Origin: JdFR-22 sp964534325
Lineage (GTDB): Archaea; Halobacteriota; Archaeoglobi; Archaeoglobales; Archaeoglobaceae
Length of the DNA: 64,000 nucleotides
Assembly (NCBI GenBank): GCA_964534325.1
Contig: CAZHOR010000004.1
Location: 62,001 to 126,000, forward strand
Reading direction: 5' to 3'
Each line of letters starts with the position of its first letter. Within the stretch, counting starts at the first letter, position 1. Shown piece after piece: positions 17,294 to 25,312 of the stretch. A program made the translations under genes and the position numbers. The notes beneath the pieces are model-generated. The model did not search any database. It was not told the DNA's origin and saw only the letters and a program-made list of their open reading frames with translations.

Positions 17294-17971
17294 ATGGCGG
17301 TCGGTGTTCGTACTTCTACTGCTGGCTTTAAGCCATATTTTGAAGGTAAAGAGCTGAACGGTTATTCCTACTTAGTCAAGACTTTCGAAGGTCGTTCCGG
17401 TAGTGAGATACGGTTTAATCTCTTTCTGGCAGACGGAGACGACGTTTCAAGGAAACCAGTAGTTTACGGGCGTTATTTCGCTGGCGAAGGTTATTATCGT
17501 CCCTGGCTGGAGATACACTACAACGAAACCGTCAATTTCGGTTCAAGGAAATTGAGCCTTATGGAGTCTGGACTGGATGAGGAGATGTTCAAACAGCTTT
17601 CTGATCTGCTTCCATCTGCTTCTCATATCATGGTGTTCTACTCCAACTATCCTGAGACAGAAAAAGCCCTCAACCTGGACGTACCTCCTCCTGCTACTTA
17701 TATCGGTTATCTACTGTTTATAGCTGGTTGCGCGTGGTTCAAGGACTGGTATTTCCCCGAAGGGTTTATGGAGGGCGGTGTTAAGCTCCAGGGCAATAAA
17801 TCCCTCGATCAGGAGCACAGGAAGAAGGCCCTGAACAAGTTAAAGTCTGAACTAACTGATTTCCTCAATAAAGATAAGGATGAAAGCGAATTATTTTTGA
17901 ACGCTGAAAATAGGGCGAAAAAAGCTTTAGAACTCATAGAAAATGAGCTACAAACGATGGGGGATATATAG
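17294..17971 (+). CDS. DUF1122 family protein
   Basis: 225 residues that resemble the archaeal DUF1122 family. Landmarks are PATYIGYLLFIAGCAWFKDWYFPEGFMEGG near residues 138-165 and KLQGNKSLD, followed by a helical C-terminus rich in K and E. There are no transmembrane helices and no known catalytic motif. The conserved WFKDWYFPEG block with nearby Tyr and His suggests an enzyme of the GNAT-like type, but that is a guess. It lies 37 bp after the winged-helix gene, so the two may form one unit. Confidence 0.72.
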   Translation: MAVGVRTSTAGFKPYFEGKELNGYSYLVKTFEGRSGSEIRFNLFLADGDDVSRKPVVYGRYFAGEGYYRPWLEIHYNETVNFGSRKLSLMESGLDEEMFKQLSDLLPSASHIMVFYSNYPETEKALNLDVPPPATYIGYLLFIAGCAWFKDWYFPEGFMEGGVKLQGNKSLDQEHRKKALNKLKSELTDFLNKDKDESELFLNAENRAKKALELIENELQTMGDI

Positions 17972-18057
17972 CTGATGGTTTAAGTTAATCAATTATCAAA
18001 AAAATCAACTATTTTAATCACATGTGTATTTTTCTTACCTGAGGAGCAGGGGATATT

Positions 18058-19275
18058 ATGGTGGAGCTTAGACGGGAGCTGGGTTTATTCGAGGCAACAG
18101 TTTATGGTGTAGGACTAATATTGGGAGCAGGTATATATGCTGTTCTGGGCGAGGCCGCAGGTCTTGCAGGTGAATCCGTCTTTTTTGCTTTTGTTATAGC
18201 GTCTTTTGTGGGTATGCTTACTGGCTTATCTTATTCGGAGCTCTCCTCTATGTATCCTAAAGAGGAGGCAGACTATATTTATGTGAGAAGCGCCTTCGAC
18301 CATAAGAAGCTATCGGAAGTCACTGCAATCTTCAGAATATTTGTGGGAATTGTTTCAGCTGCTGCTGTAGCTTTAGCTTTCGGAGGATATTTGTCATCCT
18401 TTATACCGGCTCACATGATTTTACTGGCTATAACCATTATTGTTATCTCCTCGGCCATCAACTTCTATGGAATAAGATTTTCCTCCAAAATAAATATCCT
18501 TTTTACGGCTATAGAGGTTTTGGGCCTCTTAATAGTGATATGGATGGGGGCAGGCTCCTGGGGACAGGTAGATGTTCTTCAGGCTCCCAGAGGATTGAAA
18601 GGCATATTTCAGTCCGCTTTCCTCATCTTCTTCGCCTACATTGGGTTTGAATCTCTGGTGAACATTACGGAGGAGACTAGAGAGGCCAGCAAGAAGATAC
18701 CTCAGGCCATAATCATATCGATCGTAGTCACTACGGTCCTTTATATACTGGTGAGCATTTCTGCTGTGGCAATCGTTGATTGGCAGGCTTTAGGCCAGTC
18801 AAACTCTCCTCTGGCTCTGGTAGCCCTGGAGGGTTGGGGACCCGAGGCATTCACGGTGATAACAGTGATAGCACTCTTTGCCACCATGAACACAGTATTG
18901 ATCACCTTGATCTCCACATCCAGGATCCTTTACGGAGTATCCAAGGACGAATACCATTTTTTGCCCGCAGTATTTTCCAAAGTGCACAGGAAGACCAGAA
19001 CACCCCACGTTGCCGTTCTCTCCGTGTGTTTGTTATCAATCCTCTTTACCCTACTTGGGGACATCGGTGCAGTAGCAGGTCTGGCAAACCTGTTTCTCCT
19101 CATCGTATTCGTGCTGGTAAACACAGCTCTTCTGAAGTTGAGGTACAGATATCCTGGACTCAAGCGGGGTTTTAAAGCTCCGTTGAACTGGGGGAACCTC
19201 TCGTTCACCGCTTTGGCAGGATTTATTACCTGTTTGGCTTTGATAATATTCTACCTGATCCAAAATTTTATTTAA
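18058..19275 (+). CDS. APC-superfamily amino acid permease
   Basis: 405 residues with about twelve membrane helices. It begins with the APC signature LGLFEATVYGVGLILGAGIYAVLGEAAG, whose broken first helix (GAGIY) binds the substrate backbone, and has the conserved ESLVNITEETREASKKIPQAI block after helix 6. It is slightly shorter than the usual 430-480 residues, with a short C-terminus. It should import amino acids or polyamines by proton or sodium symport; specificity is unknown. GAGGAG lies about 10 bases before the ATG. Monocistronic. Confidence 0.93.
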   Translation: MVELRRELGLFEATVYGVGLILGAGIYAVLGEAAGLAGESVFFAFVIASFVGMLTGLSYSELSSMYPKEEADYIYVRSAFDHKKLSEVTAIFRIFVGIVSAAAVALAFGGYLSSFIPAHMILLAITIIVISSAINFYGIRFSSKINILFTAIEVLGLLIVIWMGAGSWGQVDVLQAPRGLKGIFQSAFLIFFAYIGFESLVNITEETREASKKIPQAIIISIVVTTVLYILVSISAVAIVDWQALGQSNSPLALVALEGWGPEAFTVITVIALFATMNTVLITLISTSRILYGVSKDEYHFLPAVFSKVHRKTRTPHVAVLSVCLLSILFTLLGDIGAVAGLANLFLLIVFVLVNTALLKLRYRYPGLKRGFKAPLNWGNLSFTALAGFITCLALIIFYLIQNFI

Positions 19276-19342
19276 ATTAGTTATTATATTAAAAGAGAGG
19301 AACCATAACACTGATATATTGTTGATGTGGAGATAATATGAA

Positions 19343-19444
19343 ATGCTGGACATAATAAACACCATGATTCTTATACTGCTCATCCTGGTAATATTACTGT
19401 GGGTTACCTTCTTCATCGTAATGGGGCAAGCACCGCATATCTAA
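19343..19444 (+). CDS. 33-residue single-TM microprotein candidate
   Basis: ATG 19343 to TAA 19444 encodes 33 residues: a short N-terminus (MLDIINT), one strongly hydrophobic helix of about 20 residues, and a polar end (GQAPHI). It follows the permease gene by 67 bp on the same strand, with GGAGAT upstream. Small hydrophobic proteins next to transporters can act as regulators, but there is no homology evidence. It could be a chance ORF. Confidence 0.35.
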   Translation: MLDIINTMILILLILVILLWVTFFIVMGQAPHI

Positions 19445-19663
19445 CATCTATTGAACCCCTCAAGTCTTACAATAATCTGGTTATAGACCAAAATTGGACG
19501 AAATAGTCAGAAGAAGGTATATTGGTTGATACTCTTCTTGGGATTCCTCATGGAACGCCGAAATCGATTTAGCAAAGTTAAGAGGTTAAGGGGTCATAAT
19601 CTTTTGCTTCAAACCATTTTATGGAGGAAGTTACTTAATTCCTCTTAAAAGGGGTTATTAAAT

Positions 19664-19732
19664 GGGAGAGAGGGACCATATAAAAAGTAAACCAAAGGTT
19701 GGGGGGTCGGATTGGTTTGGGCCCCTCTCTCT
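19664..19732. other. Two-tier hairpin element in a gene-free stretch
   Basis: Outer 9-bp stem GAGAGAGGG (19666-19674) / CCCTCTCTC (19723-19731), and inner 7-bp stem AAACCAA (19689-19695) / TTGGTTT (19712-19718), around a G-rich loop GGTTGGGGGGTCGG. It may be a small RNA, a terminator of the PAS-DUF835 gene, or a G-rich structured DNA site. The rest of 19445-19789 shows nothing else convincing. Confidence 0.4.
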
Positions 19733-19789
19733 AATATATAATATGTTTTACTCAAACAAAAAGATTGGTAAAAGAAAGTGTAAAAAAAG

Positions 19790-21667
19790 TTAAAGATTGA
19801 GGAATACTTGCCATCCCTTTTCTGTAAGCTCCACAACTTTAGTTCTCCCCTTTACCTCATTCATAATATAACCTCTTGAGTTTAGCGCCCTTATCCTCTT
19901 CTCTACAGTGGGTCTGCTCAACCCCAATCCTTTGCCGATATCCTTATAAATCGGTTTTATTCCTTTATTATTTTGAGTGTATATGTAGTTCAGAACCTCC
20001 AAAAGGTCTTCATTCAGTCTTGTTTTGTGTCGAGATTCTACATCCAGGCACTCCTTCTCCAGAAGTCTGGACTCCCTCTCATCCAGAGAAGCGGGGTCTA
20101 TTGAAAGTATTACAATCAGTTTATTGAGATATGCCAGATCTTTGAGGTGCTGGACAAAAGAAAGGACATCCTCAAAAGAATTTTTGAAGACCAGGTATTC
20201 CAATCTATCGACTAAGATACCCGTTCTCTTTAACTCCCTGAATTTGGATTCCAGTTCGTCTAATTGAGGGGATATAACCTTCTGGCTGGTTTTTTCACCC
20301 ATCCATAGAAAGTCAAAATCTCCACCAATTATCTTTCTCAAATCTCTTTCTGGTGTTCTGGAGATCACCATACCGGGATAACCAACTCTGCACAGGTCTT
20401 CAAGGACTTTATGAGACAAAGAAGGGTTTGATTCTTTTACCAGATATACATTCTCCTCTTTAAGGTTGAATTTCATCAGCCGCCTTCTCATCTCCTCTTC
20501 AGCCTTTTTACTTTCAGTGATATCCCTGATGGTCGCGATAAACGCTTTGGGGTTCCCATGAGCGTCTTTAACCAGAGCAGAGTTGATCTCTCCCAGATAG
20601 TATGACCCGTCCTTTTTCATGAGGCTGTATTCCGCATTCCTGGTAAAACCATATCGGTAGGTCTGTAGTAAATGCCTATACGCCTTTTCACGGTCCTCAG
20701 GCGCAATAATCTCCAAAGAATTTCTGCCAAGCAATTCTTCAGCGTCGTTATAACCGGATAATTTAATTGCTTCTTCAGAGATCTCTATAATATTCCCATT
20801 CAGGTCAGTAACAGTTACAGCGTTTGGAGAAGCCTTAACCAGTTTCTCATACATCTCCTTAGATTCCTTTAACTCTCTTTCTATTTTCTTGCGCTCGCTA
20901 ATATCCCTTACCACAACAATAAAACCCTTTAAATTGCCCTGAGAGTCCCTTACGCCAGCGGCATTGAGCTCACCGTAGAAACGTGAACCATCCGTTCTCA
21001 GCATGGTGTATTCCATATCCCTGACGAAACCCCCTCCAATACCTTTATGCAGATAATTTATTGCCTTCTGACGATCTTCGGGGGCCAGAAGATCCAGTGC
21101 ACTCATACCGATGAGCTCTTCAGAGCTTTCAAGACCATACATTCCAGCAGCTTTATCTGAGGCATGGACAATATTCCCATCGAGGTCAGTGATGCCCACA
21201 GAATCAAAGGATATCTTCACCAGAGCTTTATACATCTCTTCTGATTCCTTTAACGCTTCTTCTGCCTTTTTACGCTTGGTTATGTCTCTGGAAACTCCTA
21301 AAACCCCCAAAAACTTGCCTTTCTTGATAATGGGTCGGGTATTGATCTCCACATAAACTGATTCACCGTTCGAGGTGATGTACTCCACTTCGTAAGGGGA
21401 CTTCGGCTCTCCTCTGATGGACTTCTCAAAATTCGATTTGGCTATCTCATGATATTTTGGGGGGATGACCTGGAGAAAATGCATCTTCTTTAATTCGTCT
21501 AAAGAATAACCCGATCGCTTCATCCCTACCTGGTTTAAATAAGTAAAATACCCTTTTTTATTGACGATGAAAATGGCGTCGGTAAAACCCTCAACTAAAT
21601 CCTTGTACATACCGTCATCCAGAAAATCGAACTCATTTTCTTCTAAATCTTCCAAGTCTTCAGCCAA
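19790..21667 (-). CDS. PAS-PAS-PAS-DUF835-winged HTH sensor/regulator
   Basis: 625 residues with no membrane helix. Three PAS domains (about 20-130, 142-260, 268-390), each ending in the PAC motif (GVSRDITKRKKAEE, VVRDISERKKIE, TIRDITESKKAEE). Then a DUF835 RecA-like domain (about 400-530, starting EENVYLVKESNPSLSHKVLEDL), and a C-terminal winged helix (about 545-622: YKDIGKGLGLSRPTVEKRIRALNSRGYI). No kinase or receiver domain, so it looks like a one-component regulator in which PAS ligands or DUF835 alter DNA binding. PAS2 and PAS3 are close paralogues, from internal duplication. It is transcribed divergently from the Cys-tail HTH gene at 21907. Confidence 0.88.
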   Translation of the reverse strand: MAEDLEDLEENEFDFLDDGMYKDLVEGFTDAIFIVNKKGYFTYLNQVGMKRSGYSLDELKKMHFLQVIPPKYHEIAKSNFEKSIRGEPKSPYEVEYITSNGESVYVEINTRPIIKKGKFLGVLGVSRDITKRKKAEEALKESEEMYKALVKISFDSVGITDLDGNIVHASDKAAGMYGLESSEELIGMSALDLLAPEDRQKAINYLHKGIGGGFVRDMEYTMLRTDGSRFYGELNAAGVRDSQGNLKGFIVVVRDISERKKIERELKESKEMYEKLVKASPNAVTVTDLNGNIIEISEEAIKLSGYNDAEELLGRNSLEIIAPEDREKAYRHLLQTYRYGFTRNAEYSLMKKDGSYYLGEINSALVKDAHGNPKAFIATIRDITESKKAEEEMRRRLMKFNLKEENVYLVKESNPSLSHKVLEDLCRVGYPGMVISRTPERDLRKIIGGDFDFLWMGEKTSQKVISPQLDELESKFRELKRTGILVDRLEYLVFKNSFEDVLSFVQHLKDLAYLNKLIVILSIDPASLDERESRLLEKECLDVESRHKTRLNEDLLEVLNYIYTQNNKGIKPIYKDIGKGLGLSRPTVEKRIRALNSRGYIMNEVKGRTKVVELTEKGWQVFLNL

Positions 21668-21906
21668 CCCATTTACCTCCGTATCCTTTTTACCATGTAC
21701 TGACCCCTAAGCACAAGTATTTACTGATTTTTTACAGATTTATTTCCCAATTAATCACCCATCTTATATAATTACCCTTAAGAGATTGAACTGATAGCTT
21801 GTTCGGCGTGAATTTTAATATAGTGATAATGTTTTTCACTGTCATTTATAAAAATATATCCAGAATAACGTAAATTTTATAAGTGTCTAAAACAATTTAG
21901 TTATAG

Positions 21907-22338
21907 ATGAAAGGATCACATGAAGTTAATGAAACATTACCCCAAAATATGGATACTAAAGAATTGATCATGCACATCCTCCACCAGAGAGGAGCAGTAC
22001 TTCAAAAAGACCTCAGAAAAGAGCTTGAAATAGGGAGCGGCAGCTGCTCAAGAGTACTGCGAAGACTGGAGAAAGATAACCTCATAAAGAGAATACAGGT
22101 CGTTGCAGACGGAAGCAGCACTTTTAAAATCGCTTTATCTGGATTTGAATTTGAAGAAGAAGACGAACCATCTCTGGAAACTATAATAGGTAGCATGCGC
22201 TACTCGGTCAACATATCCCCCTGTTTCGGCTGCCCCCAAGAAGAATGCAACCCCCCAAACTGCGTCAGATTAGAGCTATGGTTCTTAGAAGATAACCTGA
22301 AGAAAAAAGAAACCCAAGCAGAGCTTGTAACGGGTTAG
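21907..22338 (+). CDS. HTH regulator with C-terminal four-cysteine motif, copy 1
   Basis: 143 residues. A MarR/Lrp-like winged helix (about 17-75: ELIMHILHQRGAVLQKDLRKEL, then CSRVLRRLEKDNLIKRI) is followed by an acidic linker and a C-terminal CFGCPQEECNPPNC. The Cys-x2-Cys-x4-Cys-x4-Cys spacing would suit an Fe-S cluster or zinc. A second gene at 39762 encodes a paralogue with the same cysteine spacing. Inference: redox- or metal-responsive repressor/activator. It faces the PAS-DUF835-HTH gene across a 240-bp divergent promoter region that could hold its operator. The start is ATG 21907, likely leaderless given the ATTTTATAAG tract about 30 bp upstream. Confidence 0.82.
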   Translation: MKGSHEVNETLPQNMDTKELIMHILHQRGAVLQKDLRKELEIGSGSCSRVLRRLEKDNLIKRIQVVADGSSTFKIALSGFEFEEEDEPSLETIIGSMRYSVNISPCFGCPQEECNPPNCVRLELWFLEDNLKKKETQAELVTG

Positions 22339-22358
22339 GACATCGACATTACCTTTTT

Positions 22359-22778
22359 TTAAAATCTGAATGATGTGAATACGTATAACAGGCCATAAGA
22401 CACCAGATTGACAATAAATGATATTTTGAGGAGGTCAACATCTTTAACGTATCTAGAGAAAAATGGGTGATATACTAGCCACTCAGCGGGCACCGAAAGG
22501 GCAAAACCAAGAACCATGTTGCTGAGAACCGGGATTAAAGTGCCAATTCCGGAAGAGATAATGTTAGCCATAACAACACCAGCCAACAACCTCTTCAAGC
22601 CTATCTGAAGTTCTTTATCCTCAAGAAACTGTACTAAGGCTCCAAAAACCAGAAACTCAATTAATATGATGAAATAAATGGGTAAGGGAAATAAGTAGGC
22701 TAAAGGAAACGATGCATTGGCCGATACTACCTCAGGAAGAGATAGAATCAAAATAGTAAGGAGGGAAAGCCTCTTCAT
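22359..22778 (-). CDS. Membrane protein with signal peptide, unknown
   Basis: 139 residues. The N-terminal hydrophobic stretch ends VVSANASF, like a signal peptide, and three to four further membrane helices follow. No catalytic motif. The ATG at 22778 is chosen because GAGGAG lies 9 bases upstream; an in-frame TTG at 22796 would add six residues and abut the previous gene. It is the last gene of a minus-strand cluster of small envelope proteins. Function unknown. Confidence 0.7.
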   Translation of the reverse strand: MKRLSLLTILILSLPEVVSANASFPLAYLFPLPIYFIILIEFLVFGALVQFLEDKELQIGLKRLLAGVVMANIISSGIGTLIPVLSNMVLGFALSVPAEWLVYHPFFSRYVKDVDLLKISFIVNLVSYGLLYVFTSFRF

Positions 22779-22796
22779 TTTTGGACTCCTCTTCAA

Positions 22797-23018
22797 TTAC
22801 TGATCACAGGTAGAATGAGCATGGTATTCCGGGAAGAACCAGGCCCCGGTATACATATTAAGCGTTATCCACAAGATGATCAGCAAAACCGCCAGTTTCT
22901 TCAGGAGTTTCTTCGAACTACGATACTTATAAACAGCAAGCAAAATCATCAGGATGGCTAGTGGAGAAATAATCGCTATCAGCTCACCTACCAAACCTTC
23001 CGCTAAAGGACTAACCAT
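22797..23018 (-). CDS. Small two-TM protein, unknown
   Basis: 73 residues, two hydrophobic helices (about 10-28 and 39-57) with a lysine-rich turn between them (YKYRSSKKLLKK), and a His/Cys-containing tail (FFPEYHAHSTCDQ) that could bind a metal or be exposed outside. The ATG at 23018 lacks a strong ribosome binding site. The next gene starts right after its stop, so the two are cotranscribed and may form a complex. Confidence 0.6.
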   Translation of the reverse strand: MVSPLAEGLVGELIAIISPLAILMILLAVYKYRSSKKLLKKLAVLLIILWITLNMYTGAWFFPEYHAHSTCDQ

Positions 23019-23064
23019 AACACATGTACTTCTTGACTAAACCAACTAATGGATAAAGACTCCG

Positions 23065-23295
23065 TCATGGCCAGTTAGGAGGTCTGGTATACGTCTTTTT
23101 GGGGAATATGGCGCCACAATCCAAGCATTTCTGGTGTTTGGTTAAAAGATTATACTCTCCTTCTGTCCACGAAGTCAGATTCTCACTGCCGCAGTATATG
23201 CATCTTTTACCGTGTTTTATGCGCATCCAGAGCTTGAGAAATCTCCATACTCCTTTGAGCATCCGTTTAATCCTAACTCTTAGATCTACTGGCAT
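23065..23295 (-). CDS. Small zinc-ribbon protein
   Basis: 76 residues. A basic, Trp-rich N-terminal helix (KGVWRFLKLWMRIKHGK) precedes a zinc ribbon with two knuckles, CIYCGSENLTSW and CLDCGAIFPKK. It is probably membrane-peripheral or nucleic-acid-binding. It has a truncated paralogue at 24147-24311 that keeps the first knuckle only. It sits 10 bp after the lipoprotein gene at 23306 and is probably in the same operon. I do not recognise a named family. Confidence 0.68.
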   Translation of the reverse strand: MPVDLRVRIKRMLKGVWRFLKLWMRIKHGKRCIYCGSENLTSWTEGEYNLLTKHQKCLDCGAIFPKKTYTRPPNWP

Positions 23296-23305
23296 GAAAT
23301 CACAT

Positions 23306-24115
23306 TTAACCAGGCTCTTTCCAGTTGCAATTCATTCTGTATATATCGCCGTAGTTCTCACAATAACCCACGTGCTTAACATCATCCGGTATTTGGAACT
23401 CGAACTCGCTATCATCTATAGTTGGGTTGAATTCGATGCTCTCGTACCAGATAGTACGGCTTGGTGAAACGTTATCTTTCTGTTCTCTTAAGTTAACCAT
23501 TTGTACCTTCAGCGGGTAGTAGTACTCTTTATCAACCCAGTAACTGCTGTGAAGCTCTTCAGTCTGGTTTTGGCTTTTATATCCTTCTACAACATAACAG
23601 TCTCTCCCAGCAACTTTTTCCTCCCCGGAAAGACTTAAATTAAGGTCCTCAGGCATCAACTTTATCCATGTGTAAGTATCTTGTTGGGGAGCACGGCTCC
23701 GTACCCCTCTTTGGGATCTATTTAGCTCGCTGAAAGTCTCTTCTACCACTAAAGCCACACTTGGTGAGCTATTCCAGTTGAAGAACAGTTGACTCCCAGC
23801 GAAAGGAGTGTTGTATATTAAAGTTAAACTTCCGTTGGATACACGGGTTCCATAATCCTCAAAATCAACCTTATACTTATAAAAGCCATCCTTCTTCAAC
23901 CAGAAATTATATCGATATTCCTGAGTTTCCCCCTCAGAAACAACAGTTCCTTTAATCCCTTTAATAAAATCATAGTCTTCACGAACATTCTGCATAACAT
24001 CTTCCGCAGAATGGACTTCAACTGATTGAAAATCCTGCTCGGTTTGAGTCTGTGTGCAACCAGCAACAAGAAACGCAATTAGCAAGCAGGTCATTAAACA
24101 AATCTTTTCTTTCAT
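23306..24115 (-). CDS. LolA-like outer-surface lipoprotein
   Basis: 269 residues. Signal peptide with lipobox LIAFLVAGC, then a beta-rich domain that resembles the archaeal LolA-like / outer-membrane-lipoprotein-sorting group: VMQNVREDYDFIKGIKGTV, KKDGFYKYKVDF, and SGEEKVAGRDCYVVEGY near residue 150, followed by YWVDKEYYYPLKVQM. Three cysteines in the C-terminal half could form a disulfide. It should be anchored on the outer membrane face and may bind lipids or other hydrophobic ligands. Upstream on the same strand is a truncated zinc-ribbon gene and downstream the intact one, a layout that suggests duplication of the segment. Confidence 0.8.
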   Translation of the reverse strand: MKEKICLMTCLLIAFLVAGCTQTQTEQDFQSVEVHSAEDVMQNVREDYDFIKGIKGTVVSEGETQEYRYNFWLKKDGFYKYKVDFEDYGTRVSNGSLTLIYNTPFAGSQLFFNWNSSPSVALVVEETFSELNRSQRGVRSRAPQQDTYTWIKLMPEDLNLSLSGEEKVAGRDCYVVEGYKSQNQTEELHSSYWVDKEYYYPLKVQMVNLREQKDNVSPSRTIWYESIEFNPTIDDSEFEFQIPDDVKHVGYCENYGDIYRMNCNWKEPG

Positions 24116-24146
24116 ATCCGACCCTCAAAACTGCTAAAACAGTTAA

Positions 24147-24311
24147 TTATATGGAGCCACTATCGCTGGCCAAATACGTGTTCAAGTTGCTGCTGCCACA
24201 GTATATGCACTTTCTACCAGCACTCCACGTTCGCATCCACATACCAAAGGAATTCCATAACCACATCAAAATTTTGAGCAACCGGCTTTTCACATTTACC
24301 ACTCTAATCAC
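24147..24311 (-). pseudogene. Truncated zinc-ribbon paralogue
   Basis: GTG at 24311, overlapping the TGA of the upstream gene, to TAA at 24147 gives 54 codons. Residues include KILMWLWNSFGMWMRTW and RKCIYCGSSNLN, which align with KGVWRFLKLWMRIKHGKRCIYCGSENLT of the intact protein at 23065-23295. After the first Cys-x2-Cys the frame diverges (TYLASDSGSI) and ends, so the second knuckle is lost and zinc cannot be held as in the parent. Probably a decayed duplicate, though a short functional peptide cannot be excluded. Confidence 0.6.
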
Positions 24312-24601
24312 CTGCGGTTTCTATTTCTTTTGGGCCTCAAGAGCACATAAAGAACTAAACCAACGACATTCAGGAAAAGCACCACAAAACCCCACAAGAT
24401 GGGTTCATAACTACCTTCAGGATACCTCTTTGCAGCGTCAAACCTCACCCAAAGGATCACAGCTATTACCACCGCATACATGAGGTAAGCCATAAAAGTT
24501 GAGAGGTAAGCTGCTGACATCAAGTAACTGCCGATCGCTGCTGCCACTGCAACCCCAAGTATTATCAGAGCAATGGTTACTATTAGATAGCGATTATCCA
24601 T
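24308..24601 (-). CDS. Small membrane protein (three TM, PLDc_N-like end)
   Basis: 97 residues with three membrane helices. The C-terminal part EPILWGFVVLFLNVVGLVLYVLLRPKRN resembles the phospholipase-D-nuclease N-terminal / small inner-membrane family, in which two helices end in an Arg/Lys-rich tail. GGAGGAGAT lies close before the ATG at 24601. Its stop overlaps the start of the truncated zinc-ribbon frame, so the two were once translationally coupled. Function unknown. Confidence 0.68.
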   Translation of the reverse strand: MDNRYLIVTIALIILGVAVAAAIGSYLMSAAYLSTFMAYLMYAVVIAVILWVRFDAAKRYPEGSYEPILWGFVVLFLNVVGLVLYVLLRPKRNRNRR

Positions 24602-24629
24602 CTCATCTCCTCCTTTTTACATGCTATCA

Positions 24630-24821
24630 TTATACACCTTTTTTATGGAATAGATATGCGATGAAATAAAATAAAATCAAGATAAACACACCTCCCCAGG
24701 TATTAACCTCAATATTGGAACCCAATTTATCGGCTTCTTTAGTTGTAAGCACATCATATCCTCGACCACGCAAGCCTTTTGCCACTGCCGGATGGATATG
24801 CTCGTCTAGATAAAAACGTAT
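24630..24821 (-). pseudogene. Remnant of a DUF5615-type PIN-like toxin
   Basis: The frame opens with ATA at the place of a start codon (ATA CGT TTT TAT) and reads RFYLDEHIHPAVAKGLRGRG then YDVLTTKEADKLGS. This is the conserved N-terminus of Mut7-C/PIN-like (DUF5615) toxins. It then runs into a hydrophobic tail (GGVFILILFYFIAYLF) in place of the catalytic half. The remnant overlaps the end of the DUF433 antitoxin gene by 16 bp, as intact pairs do. Loss of the start codon and of the C-terminal acidic residues indicates a dead toxin. Confidence 0.75.
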
Positions 24822-25123
24822 TCAATCACTAAGCTTTGATGGGTATTTTCCTTCGCTTCACGGATTATTTGTTCCTTTTCCGCCTGCTCTTTCTTCATTT
24901 CTTCAGGATGGGCATAATAGTAGGAAATAGCTGAATGAACTGCAGAGAGAGTTATGTCAAAAGCCTCAGATATTTCTTCAGGTGACTTTCCACCTTTATA
25001 GTAGGAGAACACATCGGACACGTGAATTCTTGTCCCCTCTATTCTTGCAGCTCCCCCCATCACCTCTTCATCCTTGATTATTCTCGGTTTGGACTCTACA
25101 ACCTCAGTCATTAAGACACCCAT
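24806..25123 (-). CDS. DUF433 antitoxin (VapB45-like)
   Basis: 105 residues. GAARIEGTRIHVSDVFSYYKGGKSPEEISEAFDITLSAVHSAISYYYAHPEEM is the DUF433 helix-turn-helix core. The N-terminal first residues MGVL may be an extension; Met5 (MTEVVES) is an alternative start. By family it represses its own operon and neutralises a DUF5615/PIN-like RNase. Here the toxin gene is only a remnant, so the antitoxin is an orphan that may still act as a regulator or protect against related toxins. No second toxin is seen nearby. Confidence 0.85.
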   Translation of the reverse strand: MGVLMTEVVESKPRIIKDEEVMGGAARIEGTRIHVSDVFSYYKGGKSPEEISEAFDITLSAVHSAISYYYAHPEEMKKEQAEKEQIIREAKENTHQSLVIEYVFI

Positions 25124-25312
25124 TAATATTTTCTTTCCAGATTATTTAACTCCTTTGTTGAATCTTCTTTTTGGATTTTGAATGTACGTAGCCTCAAATA
25201 CTTTTAGTTAACGTAACTATAACTTAGGAAACAATTATAGCAAAATAAAAACAAATATAGAAAAAGGAGGCTCTCACTGGCCTCTTCAGGTATCAGCTTT
25301 GGGTCAGTCTAG

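Noticed and set aside
24630..24821. Intact membrane protein in the minus strand after the antitoxin
   Set aside because: The N-terminal half matches a soluble PIN-like toxin and there is no normal start codon, so a pseudogene is the better reading.
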